Source of the DNA: Gigaspora rosea
Taxonomy: Eukaryota > Glomeromycota > Glomeromycetes > Diversisporales > Gigasporaceae
DNA length: 64,000 nucleotides
Assembly (NCBI GenBank): GCA_003550325.1
Contig: QKWP01000009.1
Span: 195,175 to 259,174 of the forward strand
Reading direction: 5' to 3'
The position numbers and the translations under genes are program-made. This document shows positions 11,213 to 21,798 of the stretch, piece by piece (position 1 is the stretch's first letter; every line of letters begins with the position of its first letter). Under the pieces are notes generated by a model, which saw nothing but the letters and a program-made list of their open reading frames with translations, had not been told where the DNA came from and did no database searches.

Positions 11213-12480
11213 GGCGGACGGTCTATGGGCACTAGGGTGTCCAGGATTATGATCCGGTAAATGCCAAATTATGCATCCGGTAAATTGCAAATTATGCGAA
11301 TTATGCGAATTTTGAGTTATTAGCCAATAAAATTTCAAAAGAACAACAAGTCAGGTGATTACAGTCACCAGTTTATTCATTTAACCAATCAAATTTTGTT
11401 TACATGCTGCATGAAAGTGTGTTCATATAGTAAAAATCGCAAATTATGCGCATATTATGCCGGATCATAATCCTGGACACCTTAACGGGCACGTACCAAA
11501 TCACGTGATTTTGCACGTACTGATCATCACGTGACCTAGACTTACTAAGTGTCAAAATAGAATTTTCTTAAATTTTGGACACATTTTTTTTGACAACCAA
11601 CAAACTGAATCCAATGAATTTTTTTAAACAATTCTACAAATTAGTAGAATTTATTTAAAAATTTCATTGAATTCTATCAAAAAATTTGATTCAAAGTTTG
11701 AAAAATTCCAATCGCTATAGCTGCTCAAAAAATTTCTAAAACTTAAAATGAAAATTTCTTAACAACTATCTGATAGAATTCGATAGAATTTTTTAAAAAT
11801 GAAATAATAGGATTCAATAAAAAAAAATTTGCCAAAATTATTGAGTATTTATCAAGATAATTTGTAAAAATTTTTACCATCTTTAAAAAAATAGCCCAGA
11901 CTTTGAACGAAAATTTCCTGGCAACTACCTGATAGTAAGTATTCAATGAAAATTTTTTAAATAAATTCGGTTAAATAGTAGAATTTATTTAAAAAAAATT
12001 CATTGAATTAATCAAGTAGTTGTCAAGATATTTTCGTTCCGGCTATTTTCAAAATTTTTTCAAACTTTGAATGATAAAATTCGATGAAATTTTTTTTTTA
12101 TGAATCTTATCATCTTATAGATGTTTTTTAAAAAAAAGTCTATCGAATTCTATCAGATAGTTGTTAAAGAATTTTTCATTCAAAGTTTAGAAATTTTCTT
12201 ATGCAGCTATTTTTTTTAGAAACAGTGTAAATTTGCAAACTTTGAATCATATTTTCTTGAGAACTACTTGATTGAATTCGATAAAATTTTCTTTAAAATA
12301 AGTTTTACTAATTTGTAGAATTGTGTAAAAAAAATTTCATTAGATTCAGTTAGTTGATTGTCGAAAAAATGTGTCTAAAATTTAAGAAAAATTCTATTTT
12401 TGATACTTACGTACGTCTAGGTCATGTAATGATCGGTACATGCAAAATCATGTGATTTGGTACGTGCCCATAGACCGTCC
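11213..12480. mobile_element. MITE B inserted in A, 8-bp duplication
   Basis: The ends GGACGGTCTATGGGCAC and GTGCCCATAGACCGTCC are inverted repeats continuing through ACGTACCAAATCACGTGA for about 150 bp. The 8-bp GCTTTAAC occurs exactly at 11205-11212 and 12481-12488, inside the right terminal repeat of A, giving a hAT-like duplication. The interior (11600-12390) is AT-rich and contains many inverted AATTCTAC/GTAGAATT words, so B is largely a giant palindrome. B's left arm is split by C. Confidence 0.8.
11233..11484. mobile_element. MITE C inserted in B (GTGTCCAGGATTATGATC ends)
   Basis: The element starts TAGGGTGTCCAGGATTATG and ends CATAATCCTGGACACCTTA. Flanks are ATGGGCAC (11225-11232) and ACGGGCAC (11485-11492), an 8-bp duplication with one difference, consistent with hAT. 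The GTAAATTGCAAATTATGC words are internal. A truncated relative lies at 16023-16085. Confidence 0.85.
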
Positions 12481-12508
12481 GCTTTAACAGATCCCTAAAT
12501 ATAGCCTT

Positions 12509-12925
12509 GTACCTATGTAACTTTTGAAATTTTAGTTATAATTAGGGTTTACCGTTAGGAGAGGGTATATATATAGGTAAAATTGCCTTCTCTGCATTTT
12601 TTAATGCACCAAAATGGGTTTAGACCAGTGTCTGAAATTGAGTTGTAGAGTTTGTGGACCGCAACAAATTTTCAACCAAAATCTGAAGTGCATATGCAAA
12701 TTCCGCACATAAATTTGCAAATTTTACTTATAAATTTTGATTAAATTTTATAAATTCTTATAATCTGCAACTATTTTTTTTTATTTAGTTGCAGCCCGCA
12801 ACTAATTTAAAAATTGAGTTTCAGACACTGGTTTAGACTATCTTTTTTATATTTTTGCGGTTTTTTTTGATTTTTGACTTCTTCATGTAAACAAAATTTT
12901 ATAATATAAAAAGTCACTTAGGTAC
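12509..12925. mobile_element. MITE with GTACCTANGT ends, containing a second MITE
   Basis: Left end GTACCTATGTAACTTTT and right end AAAAGTCACTTAGGTAC are inverted repeats. The core has the telomere-like AATTAGGGTTTACCGTTAGG followed by ATATAGGTAAAATTGCCTTC, as in MITE A. It is split by the hAT-type element at 12626-12830. The target duplication was not resolved. Confidence 0.65.
12626..12830. mobile_element. hAT-type MITE (CAGTGTCTGAAA ends), exact 8-bp duplication
   Basis: Starts CAGTGTCTGAAATTGAGTTG and ends AATTGAGTTTCAGACACTG. The 8-bp GTTTAGAC is present at both sides (12618-12625, 12831-12838). Length is 205 bp with no ORF. Confidence 0.92.
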
Positions 12926-14204
12926 CGGACCCCCATATATAGTAAAATTGGGAAAAATCAATAGGAATTTGATATTGTCAGAGCAATAACGGATTTTTTT
13001 TACTAAGCTAACCTTTTTCTTCAACTAACAAATGTTGTAGAGCACATTCTTGTGATTCTAATAGTGGTAAAATCTCAAAATTGTGCCAGTAGATCACAAG
13101 ATATCTTTTTTTTTTATGTTAGACGATTTATCTTCATTTATTAGTAAATAATATAGTGACTAATGCAATAACTGCTATTTCAAAAGTATATAATACATTT
13201 TTAACCAAATAAAGACTTACTTGATACCAAAGTACCCAGGTGCGACTTGCCATATAACATATCTATCTCTGTCAGAGCTCTAAACTTACTCAAAACTTGA
13301 ATTTTAATATTACTAATCGGTTGTTAATGCCATGTCAGGATCATACTCCTTTTCTTAAAATTTTTCCTTCTTCATAAAGGGCAAAATGAAAAAGGTAGAA
13401 AGTAAAAACAAACTACTAAGAAAATGAGAAATATCAAAAAGAAAAAAAAACTGATACAAAAAAGAAAAAACAAAAAAAAGAAGTCTATCCTGATATGGAA
13501 AAAAAAGAAAAAAAAAGAAAAAAACAAAACTAACAGAAAATACATTTAAATTTAAAAATTATATAATACTCTTAAATTTAGCCCTACTCTAAATTTAGTC
13601 CATATTATATATAAAATCACATTCAGAGTAGAGTTAACCTTGCAATAATTTTCTAGAATGTTCTCCAATCAATCAATATTAGTCTCTGTCCTACATATAA
13701 GCAGCACTGTGAATTTCTCATAACTCTTGTTTCCAATTTGAAACTAATAAACAATGCAGATCTTTTGAAGGTGGTATGCCGAATTTCTCACTTTTTGTTG
13801 CCAAAAATATTTTTAAAAAACTTCAAAAAAAGCAAAAATATAATAGTAGGTGTTTGATTTATGACCTTTAAATTTTCTAACGAGTGTATTGGAGTACTTA
13901 TTTGCTGTCCTCCTTGTGAGCTACAAACAAAGAACTTCGTTGACGAAAAACCTTTTTCCAAAATTTTGTATACAAAGGTGCTACTTCTTGCCAGTTATTT
14001 TGTATACTAATGTTTTTGGTTTGCATGTTATATATATGAGAGAATCCCCAAGTGAGAAAGTAGTGAGAGCACTTTGTTGACCTTTATAAAAACTATCACT
14101 TTGTTGTGCTTTTTCTTATTCCAGCAAATTTTGTTTTCTGTTTGTTGTGAAAATTTTGGTACAAGTGATCATTAGGGAGAGTTGTAATCACAAGATATCA
14201 TTAA
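12926..14204. other. Spacer, A-rich at 13430-13540
   Basis: 13430-13540 is a GAAAAAAA/CAAAAAA-rich purine tract. No protein-like ORF is seen; the 63-codon frame at 13889 has no support. Confidence 0.45.
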
Positions 14205-14496
14205 AAAACATTTTGAAATAATTTAGTTTAACCATTTGTTTTGATTTTTAGACTGATTCAGAATTAATTAAATTTTACAATTTTGATTAGTTAAAGATGG
14301 CAAATAACTATTAGATAATTTCGTGATATGTTGGCACTATGCAGCCTTATGTAATTTTTCTTTTTATATTATATTGCTTTTTTATTATATTGAAAAATCT
14401 CAATCATATTAAAATATACATGAATTTAATAAAAAACTCATGTTTTAAAAAATTGTAAAAATAGGCCCTTTTAATATAGAGCACTCTATATATTAC
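14205..14496. mobile_element. Decayed copy of the MITE at 59381-59725
   Basis: Collinear similarity with that element runs from TTTAACCATTTGTTTTGATT to AATAGGCCCTTTTAATA near the right end. The left terminal repeat is not recognisable. It is clearly older than the copy at 59381. Confidence 0.65.
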
Positions 14497-15076
14497 TATA
14501 TAATTTTACTGTTTGGTATATGGATCATAAATTAAATATTAATAATCATCAAATAGAGTAGTTTAAGAATAATAATGAATTGAGAATTGAGATAATATTA
14601 TGAAATTGAATTAAAAACTGATTTTACAGTAAATAGCAAGCTATAAAATGATCTTTATACTTACAAGCCATATAAATAAAGATCTTGTTTATCTATTTTG
14701 ACTTTATATAAGATCAGGTAAAAGACATTTTATGTTTGAACAAAGAGTTGCTATTATTTTATTTAAAATAAAGAAAATATTGTATAGCTATAACTTATGA
14801 AGGTGAAAGTAAACATAGAATATTTTGAAATGCCAATTAATTTTAATAGATTGCCAATTTTTATAGTTAGAAATCCTTCAATTAATTATAAAGAAAGTCA
14901 ATACAAAAACAATTGAATTAAAAATAATAAAATTGTACTGATTGCTAAATTTAAATTCCAAATTTTGCAATATAAATCTTTGGCACTTCAAATTAATCAT
15001 AGCACTTGTGCACAATCTCTATAACTAAATAACTAGCAATCACACTAAAAGAGATGCTTGAGTACTTATAAATATA
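14497..15076. other. AT-rich spacer
   Basis: Nothing recognised. Confidence 0.5.
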
Positions 15077-15299
15077 CAGGGTCTTTAACCTTATAGAACA
15101 ATTTAGATTTTATAAATAAAAATTAAAATTTTTAGCTATTCAGTAATTCAATTTAAATAATTTTTTATTTTGTAAAGTTTAGGAAGTTTTACAAAATAAA
15201 AAAAGTCTATTTGAATTGGATTACTGGATAGCTAGAAAATTTAATTTTTAATCATATAATCTGCATAGTCCCATAAGATCATTTTCAAGGCAAAGACTC
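15077..15299. mobile_element. Palindromic MITE with GGTCTTTRCCTT-like ends
   Basis: The left end CAGGGTCTTTAACCTTATAG matches the right end read in reverse complement (GAGTCTTTGCCTTGAA). The two halves fold back through TAAAATTTTTAGCTATTCAG and its inverted counterpart, with the centre near 15185. Confidence 0.7.
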
Positions 15300-15608
15300 C
15301 ATATTGTCATGATGTAAAATTGAGCACATTTAGAAGAAACATTTAGATTTTTCCAAGTTTCTAAGTAATGTGGACAAAAGTGGACAAAATGGATAATAAA
15401 TATTAGAAATTGAAAATTTATCTGGCAGGTACTATGTAAACATTGATGGAAAAAATTTTAATTATTTCTGCAAATTTTAATTACAGCTATTACAGTATTA
15501 TTGTAATTTCTGGGACACCTGTAAAAATTTGCTAAATGATTTTTTGGCTAATCTGGTTAAGTTATTGATTTGGTATAATAAAATAATAAAAGCTATTTTT
15601 TGTATCGT

Positions 15609-15985
15609 AAGGGGGCATCCATAAATAACGTTATACAAGAGGGGGGGTTGGACGAACGATAACGTTTTTCTCAATAAGTAGGGGGGGAGGGGTCAAAAAA
15701 ATATAGCCAATTTTACTCTTTGAATGAAAGTAAACTTGAAAACTACATAGTAGAATTCTACAAAAAAACTTTTTAATGAACCTATTAGTTTGTAAATTAT
15801 TTAAAAAATTTTTCATCGGATTTCATTATCGAGAAATCTTTGTTTAAATTGTGGAAATTTTCTTCCACGGGTATTTTTCTAAGAGGTGGAGAATTCATCC
15901 AAATTTAAGCAAAGATTTCTCGATAGAGCTCTGACAAATTTGATGGAATTCTATTGGGTTGTTATCGAGAAATCTTTACTTGAAG
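15609..15985. mobile_element. Truncated inverted-repeat element remnant
   Basis: 15611-15660 carries GGGGGCATCCATAAATAACG followed by a G-rich run and GATAACGTTTTTCTCAATAA, a sequence style known at the ends of DNA transposons. The following 15750-15985 has AT-rich inverted words and three ATCGAGAAATCTTT-type motifs resembling the interior of MITE B. The matching right end is not seen. Confidence 0.45.
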
Positions 15986-16022
15986 ATTCGACGTATTTGC
16001 ACGTGATCAAGTACGATTTATA

Positions 16023-16085
16023 TATGGTCCAGGATTATGATCCGGTAAATTTCAAATTATGCATCCGGTAAATTGCAAATTATAC
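16023..16085. mobile_element. Fragment of MITE C family
   Basis: GGTCCAGGATTATGATCC and two CCGGTAAATT.CAAATTAT words match the left end of the element at 11233. The right half is missing. Confidence 0.75.
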
Positions 16086-17169
16086 GGATTAACGTAACTT
16101 TGTGGTATATAGTGTCGAAGGGTTAATAGTCTCACCGGATCTAATATCTAACTCAAATGTTTATATTAATTTCGTAGTCTCGCTTGGCACTTATTCTGTT
16201 GACACACTTCACTGTTTATTCACTAAGAGATATACAGTTCGTTAACACAAAGTTATGGTGAGCACAAAGCTAAAGCTAAAAGCTATTAAGAGCATGAAAG
16301 CTAGGCACTTCCTCCTTAGGATCGATGCCCTATTTATTAATTACTAATACACTTGCATCATACTATAATCATCGCTCATGCAATCATTATACTAACTCGA
16401 TCATAACATTCGATCACCACGTGCTGGGTACCGAAAACCACGTGACATATAGCAAATATACATGGCTATTATAAACCGGAAATCCTTAATAAGTATTGTT
16501 TATGATAGCATTCTAAGTTATTAGAATTAATGAAACGTATTCATTAAAATCATATCGCATGATCTGAAATAAATTTATGAATTTTACCCATTCTAAAGTA
16601 TTATACGATAAAAAGTTTGGTCTGCATTAATTAATCGTTAACTTCGATAACTGTTGTTAAAAATACACCGGACACCATGACAACTTGGCCAGTATTATGA
16701 CTAAAAATTCATGAAATTTTGGTTCAGAAAATAACGCTATATTACCAAATTCCAACCTACTCGGCGTTGAATATAATTTAGGTCGACTTGATAATTCCGC
16801 CCAATACATGCCTGTTGGCCAATAGAATATCTTGATTTTTGAGAGTGAGTGCGTCGAATTTCTTGAAATTATGCAAATCGCGGGATCGGCACGCTGAAAT
16901 AATTTTCCGGCCTGCTTGATTAGGAAATAACGATCATGTTTATTTATTTAATATATCATACATAAAATTAATTAAATGAATTAAAATTATTGCAAGAACT
17001 TTTGCTTAATTCAAATTGGAAATTTCGAAAAATTTTTTTTTAAAAAAACAAAAGAATATGAAAAAGTAATATGAAAATTTGTAAATTACATATGAAAAAT
17101 TTTTAAATAAATTAAACAAATTGTTAATATATGGGATAAAATTATTAAAATATAATAATTATTAAATAA
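16086..17169. other. Spacer downstream of the two-membrane-segment gene
   Basis: Base composition is less AT-biased at 16100-16900, but no long frame or recognisable protein was found. Two CCACGTG words occur near 16420 and 16440. Confidence 0.45.
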
Positions 17170-18328
17170 TCAATATCTGTCATATTTTGCAAGCTCAAAT
17201 TTATCCAAATAAATTTTTAATATTTCCGACATATTCGGTTCATTCGCTTTTTCTGCGTTTGCATCCCCTTTCCAACCTTCTTCTTGAGTAGAAAGTTCAT
17301 TGCCTCTCTCTTTTATGTGTTCAACCGGAAAATATCGAAGTATGTAATGAATCAATCCCCATGGTCTATATCTACCTCGTCCAACTAAAGCAAAATAAAA
17401 ACTAAGCAATACTCCTAATAATGTAACACTTAATATTACGACCGCCCACGGATCGGTAAGTACCACATCAGCTGTTATAGCTACTTCAAATGATGCTAAT
17501 ATAAAAAGAAAATCACATTATTAAATGCTCTAAAAATTAACGAGAAATTATGGTAATAAAAGAGACAAACCTGGACTAATTCTAATTGAACTAGTAGCAT
17601 TATTAGGCGTTGTCATTGTAAGATTATCTCTAAACACATCTATAATATTATATGTGATGTCATTAGTGACAGTTTTATTTAAACTAATTGACTTAGTCCT
17701 TGAAAAGCTAATTGCACGATTAACATCTGTGTCAAGTAATAAAAGTTGGCGAATTTCAAAATTAGTTTTTTGCTTTAATGGATCGAAAACATTTAAGACT
17801 ATTGGATCAGCAGGTTGAAATCGTCCAGGAATGTCGAATATACGGGTATAATTAAATCGTATATCATCTGCCATAGGATTTGGGGATGGATTTACTATAA
17901 CTGCCGAGTCACTTGGTGTTTTTATGATCTGTTATCCACGAGATTAAATGATTAAATGATTAACAAGACAGACAGTATAATATTTTATTGCAATAGATTT
18001 ATTTACATACCCAACACTTATAAACTACATTAGTTAGCCCATTTAATTCCACGGTTTCATTATTGTAAGTACTAAGATAATCTGCAGGTGTGCTTCCCGT
18101 AGCAACTACTTTTCCATAAACTTCTAAAGTAAAGCTATATGCCACTTGTCTTGTAATACAAAATGTCAATGCTGGAGGAACCAAACTTTTCACTCTTTCA
18201 ACCGTAAACGACTGTGTTACTACGTTCACATTTTTAATCAGAGAATACAAATTATTAGAGAAAACCACTAAAAGAGCGAGAACCACAAGGCCGTGAACTA
18301 CTTTTAAAAATGATGCTCTGCCATCCAT
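17170..18328 (-). CDS. Two-membrane-segment protein with glycosylatable extracellular domain
   Basis: Three exons, 18011-18328, 17571-17928 and 17170-17495, joined by introns that start GTATGT and GTTTGT and end GATAACAG and ATATTAG. The frames join exactly into 333 residues. A hydrophobic segment lies at residues about 8-30 (LVVLALLVVF) and a second at about 242-265 (WAVVILSVTLLGVLLSFYF). The roughly 210 residues between have sequons NET, NYT, NKT, NLT and NAT and a few cysteines (LTFCITR, YKCW), suggesting an extracytoplasmic loop with both ends in the cytosol. The C-terminal tail of about 65 residues is charged. Similar two-segment proteins form large uncharacterised families in these fungi (recollection). 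Substrate or ligand is unknown. The ATG is the first in its frame after the upstream AT-rich region. Confidence 0.85.
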
Positions 18329-19038
18329 TTATTTTTAGATGAAAAGGATGTCATTGAAAAATTTAACATAAACGCTGTTTAAATAATAATTTTCTGCAAG
18401 TAATTTAATCGTGGTACCGTGACATTCGATGAAATCTTGTGAACAAAACAAATCAAAACAAAAATTAATTTTTAAATATGTCTTCTGTACAATTCTTTAA
18501 AAAATGTTAGTATGATTTTTTTCAATGTATCCAAAACAAAAATGAATCCAATCATAATTTCTAGATTTTATTACATGTGATTCAAATAATAGTTTTTGGA
18601 AATTTGTGTGTTGTACTAAATGTAAAAATACTTTATTGTGTATTAACATCAAATATACCTCCTATCGCTATAGAAACCAATGAATTACCAATATAGGAAC
18701 TACTCTGCATGTATTCGTATTCGGTATTACTGTATTATGGTAATTTTGTGCTGACTATCTTGATTTTTTTTTTTTTACAAAAGTCCTGACCGGAGGCGGC
18801 TGCACTAGGCAGTGTTGTTATTAATGTTGCTAGCTGAAATTGTTTGAAATATTTCGACATTTAATGTTTAGACATGCCGAAATTCTAAATAATGCCGAAA
18901 TGTCTAAATAATGTCGAATTGTCCAAATTATTTGGTTTGCATATATGTATATGTGCTAAATATTAAATGCACTCAACTACATTCCAGACAATTAAAGTTA
19001 GTATTTTATGAGTGCAGGATTTTTTTTTTCTTTAAAAA
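18329..19038. other. Spacer with TGTCGAAAT words
   Basis: 18855-18930 repeats ATGCCGAAAT/TGTCGAATTG words, matched at 19400-19470. They may be eroded ends of one element around the Sel1-like remnant. Nothing else is recognised. Confidence 0.4.
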
Positions 19039-19370
19039 AAATGGACTCTAAACAACTTCGTGCACTTGATTACAATTATTAATATGGTATTGGTACAGTA
19101 TTAAGAAAACAAATGAAGCTTTTGAATATTGTATGAAAGCAGTTGAGTTAAAAAATTCAGTGACGAGTGATATTAGTAATTGTTATTATATATTATGAAA
19201 AAAAAAATTGGAGTAGAAATAAATTTCTTAAATACCGCAGGGGGTGTAATTTCGAATCTCGGCCTAAATTATGCTTAATTCATGCCGAAATTCGAAATAA
19301 CGCTTCTGCATTTCATGACTATTAAAGGTCGGATGATTTGGATGATGCTATTGGTAATCTAGGCGTTGAA
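19039..19370 (+). pseudogene. Sel1-like repeat protein remnant
   Basis: After a start-like MDSKQLRALDYNY, broken frames give YGIGTV and then TNEAFEYCMKAVELKN and SDISNCYY. The YGIGT, EAFEYYMKAAE and NLG.CY signature is that of Sel1-like (SLR) repeats, which are abundant in Glomeromycotina proteins. Several stops and shifts interrupt it, and about one and a half repeats remain. A DLDDAIGNLGVEAA stretch at 19333-19375 may be a further piece. Confidence 0.5.
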
Positions 19371-20259
19371 GCAGCATTGATCAAAATGGTTTTAGTCAAA
19401 TTTAGAATTTTGACATTTTCGACAAAAATAATGTCATAATTCGACACTAAATAGGGTATTTCGACTAACAACATAGTTGTTATGACTATAAAAAAACTAC
19501 GAATTTGGGCCAATTGGACTTAAGCCTAAATGGCATTGGAAAGCGCTAATACAGTACAGGGTTGTGTTACGAAAGTTACAATCCTACAATACGTAATTTT
19601 ACAGTAACAGGTAAATCAGCTTTCATGAATTTCATCACGTTATTTATAAATTACCAAGTTCAGCCAGTACTATTGCATCATTTGATTCAATGATCTGAAT
19701 TGTATTTTCTCACCGAACATTTGATCTCGGAAACTGCATATTATGTGTCAAAATTACGTAAATATACGTAATCTTACATCGTTTATAGTATTTGAATTAA
19801 TATTCAAAGAAGGTTAAGGTCTATGCTTGCTTTTGATAAATTCATCAAAATAACATTTTTGCCTAATGAATGGGTATGACTTCATTGATAAAATGTTAAT
19901 GTTCTTGAGGAGATCTTCCCGACCGTACTTACGTACGTACGGTACGTACGGGGTCACCAACATTCCGCGTTGGAATACATCGGAGTGCATCGGAATCATA
20001 GCAAGATCGTTAAGTAAAAAGTGCCCAGCTGATAATTTTGCTATAGAACCCGCTAATAACAACTAAGACGCGGACCTAGATCCGACGCATCCGACCCGGA
20101 AATTTGGTTACACCCCTGTAAAAATACGTATTGTACGTAAGTGTTGACAGTCTCCAGAATTTTGCTAAAAATTAATTTATCGATTTCTAAAAAAGAATGT
20201 TAAGTAATCTTCGAGAACGATCAACGTGTCCGGTTGTCGGATCATGATATATTTCTAAA
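19371..20259. other. Spacer with a GTAC-rich palindrome
   Basis: 19927-19950 contains CTTACGTACGTACGGTACG, a self-complementary run. TACGTAA words recur at 19590, 19755 and 20115. These could be parts of an eroded element. The 82-codon minus frame over it is not convincing. Confidence 0.4.
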
Positions 20260-20267
20260 GTTATAAT

Positions 20268-20409
20268 ACGATAGGGTGAAGCCCGCGCAGCTAGCTAGTA
20301 ATAGATCAGGTTAGGAAATCCGCGTTTGATTGTTTATTATGTAAAAGCGGATTTCACCTTCATGTGATGATCATAGCGGATTTTACTTGCGCGGGTTTCA
20401 CCCTGTCGT
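20268..20409. mobile_element. hAT-type MITE (ACGAYAGGGTGAARCCC ends), 142 bp
   Basis: Begins ACGATAGGGTGAAGCCCGCG and ends CGCGGGTTTCACCCTGTCGT. The 8-bp GTTATAAT flanks it exactly (20260-20267, 20410-20417). Internal GCGGATTT words are inverted. It is GC-richer than its surroundings. Confidence 0.92.
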
Positions 20410-21798
20410 GTTATAATTGGCTACTAGAATTCTTTATCAACATTCCCGGTGTATGTAAACGTGGAGACTGTAAAATAGAATTACAATATTAAGATGATGT
20501 TTATTAGAGTTTAATAAAAGATATAAGCTTTTTTTTTTTTTAAATGTTAAAGGTGAGATCTTGCTTTTATCTTTATTAAATTTAATAGAAATACTGAAAG
20601 AAATTTCATTTTTTTCAATCTAACGCTAAGAATAAAAACAGACATATATCTAAGTAAACCTAAATACTTATCTGCGGCCTAAACCTAAGATATAAGCTTT
20701 TTTATTTATAAAAGAATTAAAATCTAGACTAAATTTATTTTACATGATATCTTTATTTTTTTTTTAATATTTTTTATACAGATTATTAATATACTGTATG
20801 TATATATACTAATTACAGTATATATAATAATTTTTTATGCTATTTGCAAATTTCTTTATAACTTTTTTTGTATTATTAATAATATATTTGTTATTAAGGT
20901 TAGTATTAATTAATATATGTACAAATTAGTAAATACTTTTAAGCACTTAATAAGTTAGAGCTCAATTTTCAATTAGTAAAAATAGTTAAGCTGTCAGATA
21001 AATTTATTATTACAATAAAAAAAGGGTTAAAAAATTATTTTTTTCTATTATAGAGTTGTGCAAATTGATTAAAATTTGAAATACATATTTCAATTAATAA
21101 TATATCTGATATATAGTACAGCTCATCTTATTAATACCAAAAAAAATAAAAATAATATAGTATAAGTTATACCTGATACTTGTTTATATAATCTCTATTA
21201 CTAGCCAATCATATTAAAAATTTTTGGCCTTTTTTTTTTATAGTTTAGTGTTTAGGGTTAAAAGAGTATAGGTGGATTTTGGTAGGGCCCCAAATTTCAC
21301 AATGATCTGATTTCACTATGATCAGCAACAATGTTGGAAAAAAAAAAAAACTTAGTTTCTCGTTCGCAGTGAACGCGCGCAAAGGTAGATTTTTAAACTG
21401 TAAGCCGCTATTATAGCTATTAAAATTAGCTTTATGTTTGGTAGTTTTGGTGAAATTTACGCTAGCCCTTACTGTCTATAAAAATAGGTTTAGGTTTAAA
21501 TTGTTTAATGGCAAAAGTAATTTAAAGTGTATTAGTGATTTATGCTTTGCGTATGTATAGAATTTTAGTATAATTTGGTGTAATAGAAAATTTTCTTCTA
21601 AATTTAATTTGCTAACTATAAAGTTATTAATTTTAGCTAATTTGGAAAATGAAAGTATAATTGAACTGAGACGGCATATATATATATATATATTTCACCA
21701 ATAAAGTGAGTGATGATAATGGCATAATTATCAAAATTAGCTTAATTAAGGTACCTAATTAAACCTATTTCTTAAGATTAACTAAGTGAGATAACAAT
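20410..21798. other. Upstream spacer of the WD40 gene
   Basis: AT-rich. GTTTAGGGTTAAAAG at 21249 and a TA run at 21677-21692 are the only marked features. No gene recognised. Confidence 0.45.

Larger units (their letters stand above)
10936..12497. mobile_element. MITE A, outer element of a three-level nest
   Basis: Left end TAGGGGACCGTTAAAGCC. Right end, read in reverse complement, TAGGGATCTGTTAAAGCC. The right terminal repeat is split by element B. The A-specific sequence is about 290 bp and holds a telomere-like TTAGGGTAAGGGTTAG at about 10990, followed by AGGTAAAATTGCCTTCCCG and, near its right end, TTTGATTGGCTGCAAG and CACGTGA. It has no coding capacity. Confidence 0.8.

Noticed and set aside
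19814-20062. 82-codon minus-strand gene
   Set aside because: It crosses a GTAC palindrome, lacks motifs and has no splice partners.
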